Origin: Azospirillum oleiclasticum
GTDB lineage: Bacteria > Pseudomonadota > Alphaproteobacteria > Azospirillales > Azospirillaceae
Length of the DNA: 41,265 bases
Assembly: GCF_013423485.1 (NCBI RefSeq)
Contig: NZ_JABFFR010000049.1
Coordinates: forward strand, 1-41,265
Direction of reading: 5' to 3'
Every line of letters starts with the position of its first letter. Positions within the stretch are counted from its first letter, which is position 1. The notes below the pieces were generated by a model. The model had not been told where the DNA came from, searched no databases, and saw only the letters and a list, made by a program, of their open reading frames with translations. A program made the position numbers and the translations under genes. Below are positions 22,881 to 33,715 of this stretch, piece by piece.

Positions 22881-23867
22881 ATGGCCAGCACCGTCTTCGG
22901 CGGCCCCGGCCCGTTGTTCCTGTTGCTGCTGGCACTGGCGGTCGATCTGGCGCTCGGCGGCTGGACCGACCGTTTCCTGCCCGACCCGGCGCGGCTGGCG
23001 CAGCGCCTGTGCGCGTCGGCCGACCGCCGGCTGAACCGGGCCGAGCGCAGCCCGCGCGACCGGCTGCTGCGCGGCGCGCTGGTCGGGCTGGTGCTGCTGG
23101 CCGGCGCCCTGGTCGCCGGTGTCCTCGTGCAGGAGGTGGCGGCGGCCGTGCGCGGCGGCTGGCTGCTGGAGCTGGCGGCGCTGGTCATGGGGCTGCGCGG
23201 CCGGGCCTCCTGGCTGCGGGTGCGCGAGGTGCGCCGGGCGCTGGAGCAGCGCGGGCTTCCCGCCGCGCAGGAGGCGGTGTCCGGCCTGACCCGCCGGCAC
23301 CTCTACGCGCTGGACGAGCACGGGGTGGCGCGCGCCGCCATCGAGCATCTGGCCCGCGCCTTCGACCGCCGGCTGGTCGCCCCGGCCTTCTGGTACATGC
23401 TGCTGGGGCTGCCCGGCCTGTTCGCCTGGATCGCCATGGACGGCGCCGATTCGGCGCTGGGCCGGCCGGGCACCCGGCACGCGCAGTTCGGGCTGACCGT
23501 CGCCCGGCTCGACGACGCGCTGAACGCCATCCCCGCCCGGCTGGCGGCGCTGCTGCTGGCGCTGGCCGGCGGTGTGCTGGGCGGCGCCCGGCTGACCGAG
23601 GCGTTCCGCACCCTGCGCCGCGACGCCCGCAAGCCGGCCTCGCTCAACATGGGCTGGCCGGTGGCGGCCATGGCCGGGGCGCTCGGCCTGTCGCTGGGCG
23701 GCCCGCACCGCGACGGCGGGGTGGTGATCACCGAACCCTGGCTGGGCGACGGCCGCGCCCGCGCCGTCCCCGCCGACATCGGCCGCGCCCTCGGGCTGGC
23801 CGCGGTGGCGTCGCTGCTGCTGGCGCTGCTGGTCGGGCTGGTGCTGGTGGGGGTGGCGGGGATTTGA
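22881..23867 (+). CDS. CobD/CbiB-like cobalamin biosynthesis protein
   Basis: 328 residues, membrane protein. CobD/CbiB condenses adenosylcobyrate with aminopropanol (phosphate). Seen: LALAVDLALGG at the N-terminus, GLTRRHLYALDEHGVARAAIEHLARAFDRRLVAPAFWYMLLGLPG, ARLDDALNAIPARLAALLLALAGG and KPASLNMGWPVAAMAGALGLSLGGP, all family blocks. The usual YK-INTLDSMIGY segment is replaced by WIAMDGADSALGRPG, so it may be a diverged paralogue with changed activity. No other cobalamin genes adjoin it. Its TGA abuts the TCA of mscL (TGATCA). Confidence 0.78.
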   Translation: MASTVFGGPGPLFLLLLALAVDLALGGWTDRFLPDPARLAQRLCASADRRLNRAERSPRDRLLRGALVGLVLLAGALVAGVLVQEVAAAVRGGWLLELAALVMGLRGRASWLRVREVRRALEQRGLPAAQEAVSGLTRRHLYALDEHGVARAAIEHLARAFDRRLVAPAFWYMLLGLPGLFAWIAMDGADSALGRPGTRHAQFGLTVARLDDALNAIPARLAALLLALAGGVLGGARLTEAFRTLRRDARKPASLNMGWPVAAMAGALGLSLGGPHRDGGVVITEPWLGDGRARAVPADIGRALGLAAVASLLLALLVGLVLVGVAGI

Positions 23868-24296
23868 TCACCCCGCCTTCCGTCCTTCGCGCAACGCGTC
23901 GCGGATTTCGGCCAGCAGCACCTCCTGGCGCGTCGGCACGGCCTCGTTCTTCTTCGCCTCCAGGAAATGCAGGCGGTTGATCTGGCGCACCACCAGGAAC
24001 AGCGCGGCCGACACGATCAGGAAGTTGATCAGCGTGTTCAGGAACTTGCCGTAGTTGACGGTGGCCGCGCCCGCCCGCTGCGCCGCCGCCAGCGATTCGT
24101 ACTGGCCGCCGGACAGGTCGATGAAATAGTTGGAAAAGTCGATGCCACCCATGACCCAGCCGATGGGCGGGGTCAGGATGTCCTGGACCAGGGAGTTGAC
24201 GATGCCGGTGAAGGCGGCACCGATGACGATGCCGACGGCGAGATCCACCACGTTGCCGCGATTGATGAAGGTGCGGAATTCCTGAAACACGGCCAT
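23868..24296 (-). CDS. mscL: Large-conductance mechanosensitive channel
   Basis: 142 residues, standard MscL length. Homopentameric channel that opens under membrane tension to release solutes at hypo-osmotic shock. FRTFINRGNVVDLAVGIVIGAAFTGIVNSLVQDILTPPIG is the conserved N-terminal amphipathic helix plus TM1; TM2 is NFLIVSAALFLVVRQINRL; the C-terminal helical bundle (EVLLAEIRDALREG) is present. ATG 24296 is preferred (GGAG seven bases before, and family members begin M-x-x-x-x-EF); a GTG at 24323 would add nine residues. Confidence 0.95.
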   Translation of the reverse strand: MAVFQEFRTFINRGNVVDLAVGIVIGAAFTGIVNSLVQDILTPPIGWVMGGIDFSNYFIDLSGGQYESLAAAQRAGAATVNYGKFLNTLINFLIVSAALFLVVRQINRLHFLEAKKNEAVPTRQEVLLAEIRDALREGRKAG

Positions 24297-24372
24297 CCTG
24301 CTGCTCCGCTTCGGCTTGGTCACCGGAACGGAACGCGCGGGCGGCCGTGACGATCCCTCGGGCGATGACCTG

Positions 24373-26013
24373 TCAGGCCGGCACCGGCTGGGCGGCAGGG
24401 GTCGTTTCCTCCGCCGCGGGGGCGATGCTGCCGAGGCTCCAGGCGTAGCGGCGCAGCAGCCAGTTGATGCGCTCGAACAGGTCGGTCGCCTTCCACAGGG
24501 CGAGCCGGATGTCGGTGGGCAGCGGCGGGTCCTGGTTGGCGATGCCGTCGCGCACGCGCAGCATCATGGACGAGCGGTCGGCGGTCAGCCGGGCCAGCAT
24601 CTCCGGGTCGAAGGGCTCGTCGCCGTCCAGCTCCAGCGCCACCACGTCGAGCAGCGCGTGCAGCCCCTCCGTCAGATTGACGATCAGCCGGTCGGCCGCC
24701 GGGTCCTTGCCGCGCTTGGGCATGGCCTTGACGAAGGCGGCCAGCTCGTCGTGCAGGGTGACCAGCACCTCGTTGGCGTTCCACAGCTGGTAGAGCCGGT
24801 CGGTGGCCCTGCCATGCGGGGTGCAGGCCATCGCCTCGGTCAGGAAGCCGCGGATCTCGCCGGCCAGCGCCTTGCCCGAGCGTTGCAGCACCGCCATGGC
24901 CGTCGGCTTCCCGTCATGCTCCTCCGGCCGCAGCTCGCCCAGGAAATCCGGCAGGCGGCGCAGCAGGCGGCGCTGCTCGCGGTCGGCCTGCCCGGCCACC
25001 GCCACCGGATCCTCCACCGGCGGGGCGTAGAGATGCTCCGGCCGCGACAGCTCCTCCTCCACCGACGGCGGGCTGAGGCGGTGGACGATGGCGTACATCG
25101 GCCCGTTCAGCAGGCTGGCCGCCAGCGCCGCCACGATCTGGTAGAGCCAGTGGACGAGCGTGACCTGGAAGGCCGCGTCGGCGGTGACGGCACCGACCAG
25201 CGCCGCCACCGTCGGCACACCGGCGAAATGCTCCAGCGACAGCAGCGGCAGCAGGATCAGCGCGCCCAACGCCTTCAGCAGCACCTGATAGACGGAGAGC
25301 TGACGCTCCGTCCCCTTCAGCGCGGAGCCCTGCATCCAGCTCATGATGCCGGAGCCGACGTTGGCGCCGACCACGATCAGCATGGTCTGGTCGACCCCCA
25401 GCACCCCGGCCTGCGACAGGGCGACGGCGATGATCGACACCGTCATGCCCTGCATGAAGGTGGCGAACAGCGTGCCGGCGATGAAGCCCCAGTAATAGAA
25501 CTGGTCGGCGACCGCCAGAACGTCGCGCATGGTCTGCGACTGGCCGATCGGGGTGGCGGCGTGCGCGGTGAGGTCGACGCCCACCATCAGCAGCGCCAGC
25601 CCCATGATGGCGTTGATCAGATACCCGTAGGAGGCGGACTTGTGATACTCCAGGAAGTAGGCGATGCCGACCGCCGCCACCAGCGCGTAGGTCAGCAGCG
25701 CCACGTCGATGGAGACCAGCAGCAGCCGCAGCGTGGTGCCGGCGTAGCACCAGGTGACGATCGGCATGCCGGCCTGCACGGTGACCGCGCCGGCCGACAC
25801 CAGCCCGACCACGATGAAGGTCACGGCGTTGGTGCTCTGGATCATCGCGCCGGAGCCGATGCCGACCGCCGCGGCGCGCCACGGGCTGACCGTCGCCTGC
25901 CGGACCACGCGGCGGAACCGCGGCCCGGCCGCCTGCTTCATGTTCACGGTCAGATAATGCGTGCCGATGAAGATGAAGCCGAGGCCGGCCAGCAGCGTGA
26001 TCAGAATGTCCAT
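24373..26013 (-). CDS. Na+/phosphate cotransporter family protein (NptA/PhoU-like)
   Basis: 546 residues. Two Na/Pi cotransporter repeats with the QS motif IGSGAMIQSTNAVTFIVVGLVSAG (near residue 55) and the second repeat GANVGSGIMSWMQGSALKGTERQ, about eight or nine helices in the first 320 residues. The C-terminal 200 residues form a PhoU-like helical bundle (LQRSGKALAGEIRGFLTEAM, LYQLWNANEVLVTLHDELAAF). The second motif lacks the usual QSSSA, so the transported ion is uncertain. AAGGGGA precedes ATG 26013. Confidence 0.85.
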   Translation of the reverse strand: MDILITLLAGLGFIFIGTHYLTVNMKQAAGPRFRRVVRQATVSPWRAAAVGIGSGAMIQSTNAVTFIVVGLVSAGAVTVQAGMPIVTWCYAGTTLRLLLVSIDVALLTYALVAAVGIAYFLEYHKSASYGYLINAIMGLALLMVGVDLTAHAATPIGQSQTMRDVLAVADQFYYWGFIAGTLFATFMQGMTVSIIAVALSQAGVLGVDQTMLIVVGANVGSGIMSWMQGSALKGTERQLSVYQVLLKALGALILLPLLSLEHFAGVPTVAALVGAVTADAAFQVTLVHWLYQIVAALAASLLNGPMYAIVHRLSPPSVEEELSRPEHLYAPPVEDPVAVAGQADREQRRLLRRLPDFLGELRPEEHDGKPTAMAVLQRSGKALAGEIRGFLTEAMACTPHGRATDRLYQLWNANEVLVTLHDELAAFVKAMPKRGKDPAADRLIVNLTEGLHALLDVVALELDGDEPFDPEMLARLTADRSSMMLRVRDGIANQDPPLPTDIRLALWKATDLFERINWLLRRYAWSLGSIAPAAEETTPAAQPVPA

Positions 26014-26061
26014 CGACCATTCCCCTTACCGCGCGCACCGCGGTTTTATCGCGCATGCGAC

Positions 26062-26088
26062 GGTATAGGGGGTAGTCCTTTCGGTCAA
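26062..26088 (-). promoter_or_regulatory. Possible promoter of the Na/Pi transporter gene
   Basis: On the minus strand TTGACC (26088-26083), 15 bases, TATACC (26067-26062), about 50 bases before the ATG. The spacer is shorter than the optimal 17. Confidence 0.35.
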
Positions 26089-26108
26089 GGAACGGGGGTG
26101 ACAAGGAA

Positions 26109-26257
26109 ACCCTCGCCCCTCCGGAGAGAAGGTGGCGCGAAGCGCCGGGTGAGGGGGCGTTACGGCCCTTCAGGACCGGACAAAGAATCCGTCGGCCCGG
26201 AAGCAAACCGGTGGCCGCGTTTCCCCCTCACCCAACCCTCTCCCCGAGGGGAGAGGG
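26109..26257. repeat. Pair of GC-rich intergenic hairpin elements
   Basis: Left element 26109-26156 contains GGCGC-GAA-GCGCC (26134-26146) flanked by CCCTC and GAGGG. Right element 26224-26257 ends in CCCTCTCCCC-GA-GGGGAGAGGG (26236-26257), a 10-bp perfect stem 13 bases after the secA stop. They resemble the dispersed hairpin repeats common between genes in high-GC proteobacteria and may also terminate secA. Confidence 0.65.
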
Positions 26258-26270
26258 CTTCGGAACAGCG

Positions 26271-28964
<2,694 letters not shown>

Positions 28965-29013
28965 GAACAAACCTCGGGCAGTGCTAAGATCAGGGCCGGC
29001 CTGGAACCGGTCT

Positions 29014-29042
29014 CACATAGGCCCACGGGCCGAAACTGTCAA
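29014..29042 (-). promoter_or_regulatory. secA promoter
   Basis: On the minus strand TTGACA (29042-29037), exactly 17 bases, TATGTG (29019-29014). The -35 is consensus. The untranslated leader would be about 40-45 bases, with room for a SecM/leader-independent start. Confidence 0.65.
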
Positions 29043-29084
29043 CGAGACCCTGCCCGGCGGCGGCACCGGCGGGCCCGCGGCCGG

Positions 29085-29354
29085 CTACAGCAGCTTGACC
29101 AGGGCCGCGATCAGGGCGGCCTGGCCCAACAGCAAGGGCACCAGCCACTTCATCAGGTCGGCTTTCAGATCGGAGACGTCGGCGCGCAGGTCGCTCCGCA
29201 ACTGGGCGACGTCCGCCTTCGTGGCCATCTGCGAAAGGTCGGCATCCCGCGCTTCCCGGATCATGGTGGTGACGGCTTCGGCCTGCGCTTCCGGCATTCC
29301 GGCAGCGGTCAGGCGCTTCACGAAGGCATGGGTGTCGAAGCTCGCCGCCATCAT
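29085..29354 (-). CDS. DUF1640/CCDC90-like coiled-coil membrane protein
   Basis: 89 residues. Pattern FDTHAFVKRLTAAGMPEAQAEAVTTMI, then MATKADVAQLRSDLRADVSDLKADL (coiled coil) and a C-terminal membrane helix (WLVPLLLGQAALIAALVKLL) is that of the bacterial CCDC90/DUF1640 proteins, related to MCU regulators of mitochondria. The function in bacteria is unknown. ATG 29354 (tandem ATGATG). A perfect 14-bp palindrome sits 13 bases upstream of the ATG. Confidence 0.72.
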   Translation of the reverse strand: MMAASFDTHAFVKRLTAAGMPEAQAEAVTTMIREARDADLSQMATKADVAQLRSDLRADVSDLKADLMKWLVPLLLGQAALIAALVKLL

Positions 29355-29366
29355 CCGATCCGTCCC

Positions 29367-29380
29367 TGCCACGCGTGGCA
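29367..29380. promoter_or_regulatory. Perfect 14-bp palindrome TGCCACGCGTGGCA
   Basis: TGCCACGCGTGGCA, centred 13-20 bases upstream of the DUF1640 start. It could be a repressor site or an RNA hairpin near the ribosome site. No regulator for it is known from this window. Confidence 0.5.
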
Positions 29381-29559
29381 CGCCCGCCCGTCACACCGGT
29401 AACGCACGCCGGCCGGTCCGGGTGCCGGCGGCAATGCCCCCATAGTGTGGCGAAGCGCCGGTGCCGGACAAGCCCCCCGTCCTGCGGCACACCATCGCGT
29501 GCGGCATGCGCCATCGCGCGCCGTTCACCATCAGGTGACGTCGATTTCATGCAGCCCGC

Positions 29560-29588
29560 TTGCCCGCCGCCACCATATGCGGCTAAAT
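29560..29588 (+). promoter_or_regulatory. Probable promoter of the secreted isomerase gene
   Basis: TTGCCC (29560-29565), 17 bases, CTAAAT (29583-29588), about 84 bases before the isomerase ATG. The remainder of the 318-base gap (29355-29672) shows only the palindrome near the DUF1640 start. Confidence 0.45.
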
Positions 29589-29672
29589 CGCGGCCCAGTC
29601 GGGACCGGGCCGCCTGCGGATGGCCCCTTGAGGCCGTGTTCGCGACCTGTGAATCGTCAAGGAAACGCCGAG

Positions 29673-30626
29673 ATGTTGAACCGTTCCCTGCGCGCCGTGC
29701 TGCTGTCGATGACGGCGGCCGGCATCGCCACCGCCGCCTTCGCCCAGCAGCCGGCCCCCGCCCCGCAGCCCGCACCCGCCACCGCACCCGCAACGGCCGC
29801 CGAGCAGGCCGCCAAGCCCGCGGACCCGGTGGTCGCGCGCGTCAACGGCGGCGAGATCCGCCGGTCCGACGTCTCGCGCATGCTGGCCCAGCTTCCCCCG
29901 CAGGTCCAGCAGATGCCGATGGAGATGATCTTCCCGGCGCTGGTCGAGCAGCTCGTCAACCAGAAGCTGGTGGCTGATGCCGGCTACAAGGCCAACCTGC
30001 AGCAGACCCAGGACGTGAAGGACGAGGTCAAGAAGGCGGAGGAGCGCGCGGTGCAGCGCGCCTACATCCAGAGCCAGGTGCAGGCCAAGATCACCCCGCA
30101 GGCGTTGGAGAGCGCCTACAAGGAGTATGTCGCCCACAACCCGCCGCAGGAGGAGGTGAAGGCCTCCCACATCCTGGTGGAGAGCGAGGCCGAGGCCAAG
30201 ACCATCATCGGCGACCTCGCCAAGGGCGGCGATTTCGCCAAGATCGCGCGCGAGAAGTCGAAGGACCCGACCGCCGCGGCGCAGGGCGGCGACCTCGGCT
30301 ACTTCACCCGCGAGACGATGGTGGAGCCCTTCGCCAACGCCGCCTTCGCCATGGCCAAGGGCGAGACCAGCAAGGACCCGGTGCAGACGCAGTTCGGCTG
30401 GCACGTCATCCGCGTCGAGGACAAGCGCACCCAGCCGCAGCCGACGCTGGACGAGGTGAAGCCGCAGCTCGAGCAGGAGCTGGGCAAGGAAATCGTCACC
30501 GCCCTGGTGGACGGCCTGCGCAACGGCGCCACCATCGAGACCTTCCAGATGGACGGCAGCCCGATCCCGGCGGCCCCCGCCGCCCCGGCGCCCGCCCAGA
30601 CCCCGGCGCCCGCTCCGGCGAAGTGA
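29673..30626 (+). CDS. Secreted parvulin-type peptidyl-prolyl isomerase (PpiC/PrsA-like)
   Basis: 317 residues. Signal peptide MLNRSLRAVLLSMTAAGIATAAFA, then a Pro/Ala-rich linker and a SurA-N-like helical domain (VARVNGGEIRRSDVSRMLAQ; LVEQLVNQKLV). The parvulin domain lies at about 163-255: EVKASHILVESEAEAKTI, FAKIAREKSKDPTAAAQGGDLGYF, ETMVEPFANAAF, TQFGWHVIRVED. It assists folding of exported proteins in the periplasm; adjacency to secA fits this and is common in alphaproteobacteria. The C-terminus is again Pro/Ala-rich. AAGGA lies about ten bases before ATG 29673. Confidence 0.9.
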   Translation: MLNRSLRAVLLSMTAAGIATAAFAQQPAPAPQPAPATAPATAAEQAAKPADPVVARVNGGEIRRSDVSRMLAQLPPQVQQMPMEMIFPALVEQLVNQKLVADAGYKANLQQTQDVKDEVKKAEERAVQRAYIQSQVQAKITPQALESAYKEYVAHNPPQEEVKASHILVESEAEAKTIIGDLAKGGDFAKIAREKSKDPTAAAQGGDLGYFTRETMVEPFANAAFAMAKGETSKDPVQTQFGWHVIRVEDKRTQPQPTLDEVKPQLEQELGKEIVTALVDGLRNGATIETFQMDGSPIPAAPAAPAPAQTPAPAPAK

Positions 30627-30788
30627 TCACGACCTCCGGTCCGGGGCGGGCTGCGGCTCCGCCCCGGACCGGAGGGCCTCCACGCGCACCGACCGCGCGG
30701 CGCGGGCACCCTGCACCAGGGCCGCCAGCATCAGCAGCGCCGGCACCCCCACCACGCTGGCCAGCACGCACACACCCACCAGGGACAT
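30627..30788 (-). CDS. 53-residue single-pass membrane protein
   Basis: Starts at ATG 30788 with GGAGG five bases upstream, a strong ribosome site. Residues 1-27 form a membrane helix (VGVCVLASVVGVPALLMLAAL), followed by a basic segment (ARAARSVRVEALR) and an acidic/Pro tail. It lies 68 bases downstream of the caspase-like gene on the same strand, as the last gene of that block. Its TGA is back to back with the isomerase stop (TGATCA). Its 3' end coincides with a 16-bp inverted repeat. No family recognised. Confidence 0.5.
   Translation of the reverse strand: MSLVGVCVLASVVGVPALLMLAALVQGARAARSVRVEALRSGAEPQPAPDRRS
30634..30674. repeat. Perfect 16-bp inverted repeat at the convergent gene ends
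   Basis: CTCCGGTCCGGGGCGG (30634-30649) and its exact complement (30659-30674) with a nine-base loop, just after the isomerase stop and inside the end of the 53-aa ORF. It could terminate transcription from both sides; there is no T-run. Confidence 0.8.
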
Positions 30789-30856
30789 CGCCACCTCCGC
30801 GCGCGATCATCGCGGCGGGGAACGGAGGGCGCAAGGGCGCTGCGGCGTCTTTGGCC

Positions 30857-31972
30857 TCAGGGCGTCTTCGGCGCTGCCGGCGGGTCGATCACCACCATGT
30901 CGGTCATCGACAGCGGGATGGTGATCTCGCCCCAGGGCGTGTTGGTGTGGGGCGGCGGCGGCGGAGCCGTCTTGTCCTTGTCCTTGCCGAGGATGGTGCG
31001 GAAACGTCCCGACGCCGTCTGGTAGCAGCCGACCTGATCCTTGTAGGCGATCATCTTCGTCCGCCACTGCCCGGCGATCTTCTGCAGGAACAGCGGCGCC
31101 CCGCCGATGCGGCAGGTCAGCAGCACCACGGCGCTGAGCTTGCCGTCCACGAAGATCTTGCAGACCTCCTGCCACAGGGCCCAGTTCTTCAGGCGGCGCT
31201 GCGCCCCGGGCGTCTGGTCGCGCTCGTCCTTGTCCTTCTGCGACAGGGGTTTCAGGCCGGTGTTGGCAGCCGGCTTGTCGTCGTAATAGGGGCTGACGAA
31301 GTCCTTCGGTTCGTTCTCGTTGTAGTTCTTGCCGAGCACGCGCATGGCCGCGTTGGGCGCCAGGTCGAAGGTCCCCTGCTCGCCGAATTGCGGGATGCAG
31401 ACGCCGTGGCCGACGCTGAGGATCAGCAGGCCGCCGGCCCCGGCGGTGTTGACCGCCTGACGGATGCGCTTCACCTCCTCCGCCGGGTCGGTGGCGGCGT
31501 CGACCTTCACCACCTTGCCGCTGTAGAGCTTGACCATCTGGTTGGCCCAGCCGACGAAGTCGCGGTTCGCGGTCTCCGACAGGATGACCATGCGCGGCTC
31601 GGGCAGGCTGACGCCGACGGCGAACATCAGGTGCGAGCGCGACCGCTCCTGCGCCTTCATCTCCTCGTCCAGGCGGCGGATCGTCATCTTGCCGACGATG
31701 GCGTCGGCCTGGGTCTGGTAGAGCAGGTTGATGATGCGCCGCCGCTTCTTGTACTCCAGCACCGCGTTCTCGGTGGTGGGGCCGTAGAGGTGGCGCTTCT
31801 GCTCATCGTCGGCGATGCGGCTGCCGTCGAGGATCGACAGCGCCCCCTGGATCAGCGAGACATGCTCGCCGGTCGCCCCGCGCAGCACATGGTGCGGGTC
31901 GCTGACCAGACAGTGCTGGAGCCTGCTGTTGTCGCGGAACCATTTCGACTGGAGTCGTGTCGCCACAGCCAT
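30857..31972 (-). CDS. Peptidoglycan-binding-like domain fused to a possible caspase-fold peptidase
   Basis: 371 residues, no signal peptide seen. Residues about 30-105 follow the PG_binding_1 pattern: GATGEHVSLIQGAL, YGPTTENAVLEYK, ADAIVGKMTIRRLDEEM. Residues about 125-315 show alternating strands and helices: RMVIL, a helix, KVVKVD, a helix (AEEVKRIRQAV), GGLLILSVGHG with His189, a long insert, SAVVLLTCRIGG with Cys287, helix APLFLQKIA, strand TKMIAYKD. Strand-HG then strand-C-x-x-G is the catalytic layout of clan CD (caspase/CHAT) peptidases. The gap of 98 residues between His and Cys is longer than usual. The C-terminus has a Pro-rich linker. The peptidase call is inference; the protein could be an inactive fold. 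ATG 31972 is preferred over 31978. Confidence 0.5.
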   Translation of the reverse strand: MAVATRLQSKWFRDNSRLQHCLVSDPHHVLRGATGEHVSLIQGALSILDGSRIADDEQKRHLYGPTTENAVLEYKKRRRIINLLYQTQADAIVGKMTIRRLDEEMKAQERSRSHLMFAVGVSLPEPRMVILSETANRDFVGWANQMVKLYSGKVVKVDAATDPAEEVKRIRQAVNTAGAGGLLILSVGHGVCIPQFGEQGTFDLAPNAAMRVLGKNYNENEPKDFVSPYYDDKPAANTGLKPLSQKDKDERDQTPGAQRRLKNWALWQEVCKIFVDGKLSAVVLLTCRIGGAPLFLQKIAGQWRTKMIAYKDQVGCYQTASGRFRTILGKDKDKTAPPPPPHTNTPWGEITIPLSMTDMVVIDPPAAPKTP

Positions 31973-32104
31973 GACCATCCCCGAGAACCGGACGGAAACC
32001 CGCTGGCCCCCGATTGAAGCCGGGCAATCGAGCCGCCGACACGACGCCTTGGGGGCGCCCCGGCGCGGCCGGGTTACCGCGGTGGGTGGTGGCCGCGCGG
32101 GCGG

Positions 32105-32893
32105 TCAGCCCGTCCGCGCGGCGGCGAGCTGGTCCGGCCGCGGCCGATGGCCGAGGCGGACGCGGACGATCTGGAAGCGGTCGGCGACCGCCTCGCCGGC
32201 CAGATCGCACAGCCGGCGCTCCAGCACGTTGTAGGTCAGGGTGGACAGACCGTCGCCCTTGGGGATGGAGCCGGTGGACCACAGCGCCTGGAAGAGCTGG
32301 CGGTTGACCAGCGCGATCTCCGACGGGGCGGCGTCCGGCGTGAAGCCGTCGTTCTCGTGGTCGAGCGGCTCGAAGCGGCCCTTGCGCCGGTCGGTGGGGA
32401 TGCGGCGGGCGCGGATGCGCAGCGAGAAGTCGAAATCCTCGAAGCCCCAGCCCCAATAGGCGTTGGAGTAGCCGTCCACCTGCCGCATCACCGCGTTGGG
32501 CATCAGCAGCACCCCGCCCATGCTGCTGTCCAGGTCGGTCGTCACCGTGCGGTCGGAGGTGCCGGGGGCGACGGGCCGGCGCTCGGCCCCGTACCACAGG
32601 ATCGGCGTCGGCACCTCGGCCCAGGAATAGTCGGCGTCGAGGGGCAGGTAATCGACGTCGTGCAGGCAGGTGTAGTCGCTGGTCCGCTCGCCCAGCAGGA
32701 AGCCGATGTTCTTCAGCGCCCCGCGGTTGAAGGGCAGGCCCACGTCCTGCTCCACGATGGTCACGCGGTAGTCGATGGGCCGGTCCAGCCCGGCGAACCA
32801 CGCGGCGATCGCCGGCACGAAGCGGCGCAGATGCGCCTCCCGGTCGCGGTAGGGCACGACGATGTTGAGCCTGCGGCCGGCGGTGTCGGTCAT
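32105..32893 (-). CDS. GT7-like (beta-1,4-galactosyltransferase-type) glycosyltransferase
   Basis: 262 residues. Motifs of the eukaryote-like beta4-galactosyltransferase fold: VVPYRDREAHLRRF (12-25), PFNRGALKNIGF (54-65), HDVDYLPLDADY with the metal DVD (79-81), GGVLLMPNAVMRQVDGYSNAYWGWGFEDFDF (WGWGxEDxD at 147-155) and a His in DHENDG (179). It would transfer a galactose or GalNAc/GlcNAc-type sugar from UDP to a surface glycan; donor and acceptor unknown. AAGGA precedes ATG 32893. Follows two other glycosyltransferase genes on the same strand. Confidence 0.8.
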   Translation of the reverse strand: MTDTAGRRLNIVVPYRDREAHLRRFVPAIAAWFAGLDRPIDYRVTIVEQDVGLPFNRGALKNIGFLLGERTSDYTCLHDVDYLPLDADYSWAEVPTPILWYGAERRPVAPGTSDRTVTTDLDSSMGGVLLMPNAVMRQVDGYSNAYWGWGFEDFDFSLRIRARRIPTDRRKGRFEPLDHENDGFTPDAAPSEIALVNRQLFQALWSTGSIPKGDGLSTLTYNVLERRLCDLAGEAVADRFQIVRVRLGHRPRPDQLAAARTG

Positions 32894-32969
32894 CGGGTCC
32901 TTATCCAAACGCGGGCGGTGGGCGGGCCGGCGCAAGATGCCGCCGGACGCGCGGCAGCGTCAACGCCGG

Positions 32970-33692
32970 CTACTCGCGCCAGCGCGTGTGCTCCATGATG
33001 CGCGGGATGCCGGGCGGGCGGCGGCCGTCGCCCCATTGGGAGATGTCGGGCAGCGTCGCCACCCCGCGGCTGTGGCCGAGCAGGCTGAGGATGCTCTGGT
33101 CGTGGCGGTGGTCGCGGAAGCCGGGGTGGTTGGGCAGGCCGCAGGCGTTGGGGGCGTCGGTGATCAGCCGTTCGTCCTCGGCGAAATGCAGCCAGGTGGC
33201 GACGAAGGCCATGGTGGAGGGCGCCCGCTCGATCACGGCGAAGCTGCCCAGGATCTGCGGCGCCTCGGTGAAGCCGGGGTGGTCGAGGCCCATGTAGTGG
33301 AAGCAGTCGCGCTTGGTCCAGACGCGGGCGCGGTGCTGGTCCTCCAGCGTGAACAGCAGGATGGGCAGGTCGTGCCTCTGCCGGCAGACCTCCACCAGCG
33401 GATCGACGCTGTGCACGAAGTGGGCGCCGCTGTCGCTGTAGAAGAGGATGTCGCCGTCGTCCAGATGCTCGCGCAGCAGCGTCCAGATCAGGAAGGGCTT
33501 CCACAGCCAGTAGCCGGCCCCGCGCGGCTGGTCGAGGATGTGGCGGTTGCGGGCGACGAAATCGGCCGGCAGGTGCTGCCGCCCCAGCGACGCCACCCCG
33601 TCGAAGCCGCCGACCTCCAGCCCCGTCCGGCTGTTGTGCGCCTGCGCCTGGGTGAAGGCGCCGTCGGCGTAGTTGAGCAGCACACGCTTCAT
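32970..33692 (-). CDS. Uncharacterised DxD-type glycosyltransferase
   Basis: 240 residues. PRGAGYWLWKPFLIWTLLREHLDDGDILFYSDSGAHF is typical of a family of nucleotide-sugar glycosyltransferase-like proteins in bacteria and viruses; DSG at 87-89 stands in the place of the DxD metal motif. No membrane span. Ends with HDQSILSLLGH, a second conserved block seen in such enzymes. Sugar specificity unknown. AGGGGG about eight bases before ATG. Located 23 bases downstream of the GT10-like gene, so in the same operon. Confidence 0.68.
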   Translation of the reverse strand: MKRVLLNYADGAFTQAQAHNSRTGLEVGGFDGVASLGRQHLPADFVARNRHILDQPRGAGYWLWKPFLIWTLLREHLDDGDILFYSDSGAHFVHSVDPLVEVCRQRHDLPILLFTLEDQHRARVWTKRDCFHYMGLDHPGFTEAPQILGSFAVIERAPSTMAFVATWLHFAEDERLITDAPNACGLPNHPGFRDHRHDQSILSLLGHSRGVATLPDISQWGDGRRPPGIPRIMEHTRWRE

Positions 33693-33715
33693 CGCCGCAC
33701 CCCCTGCATGGCCGC

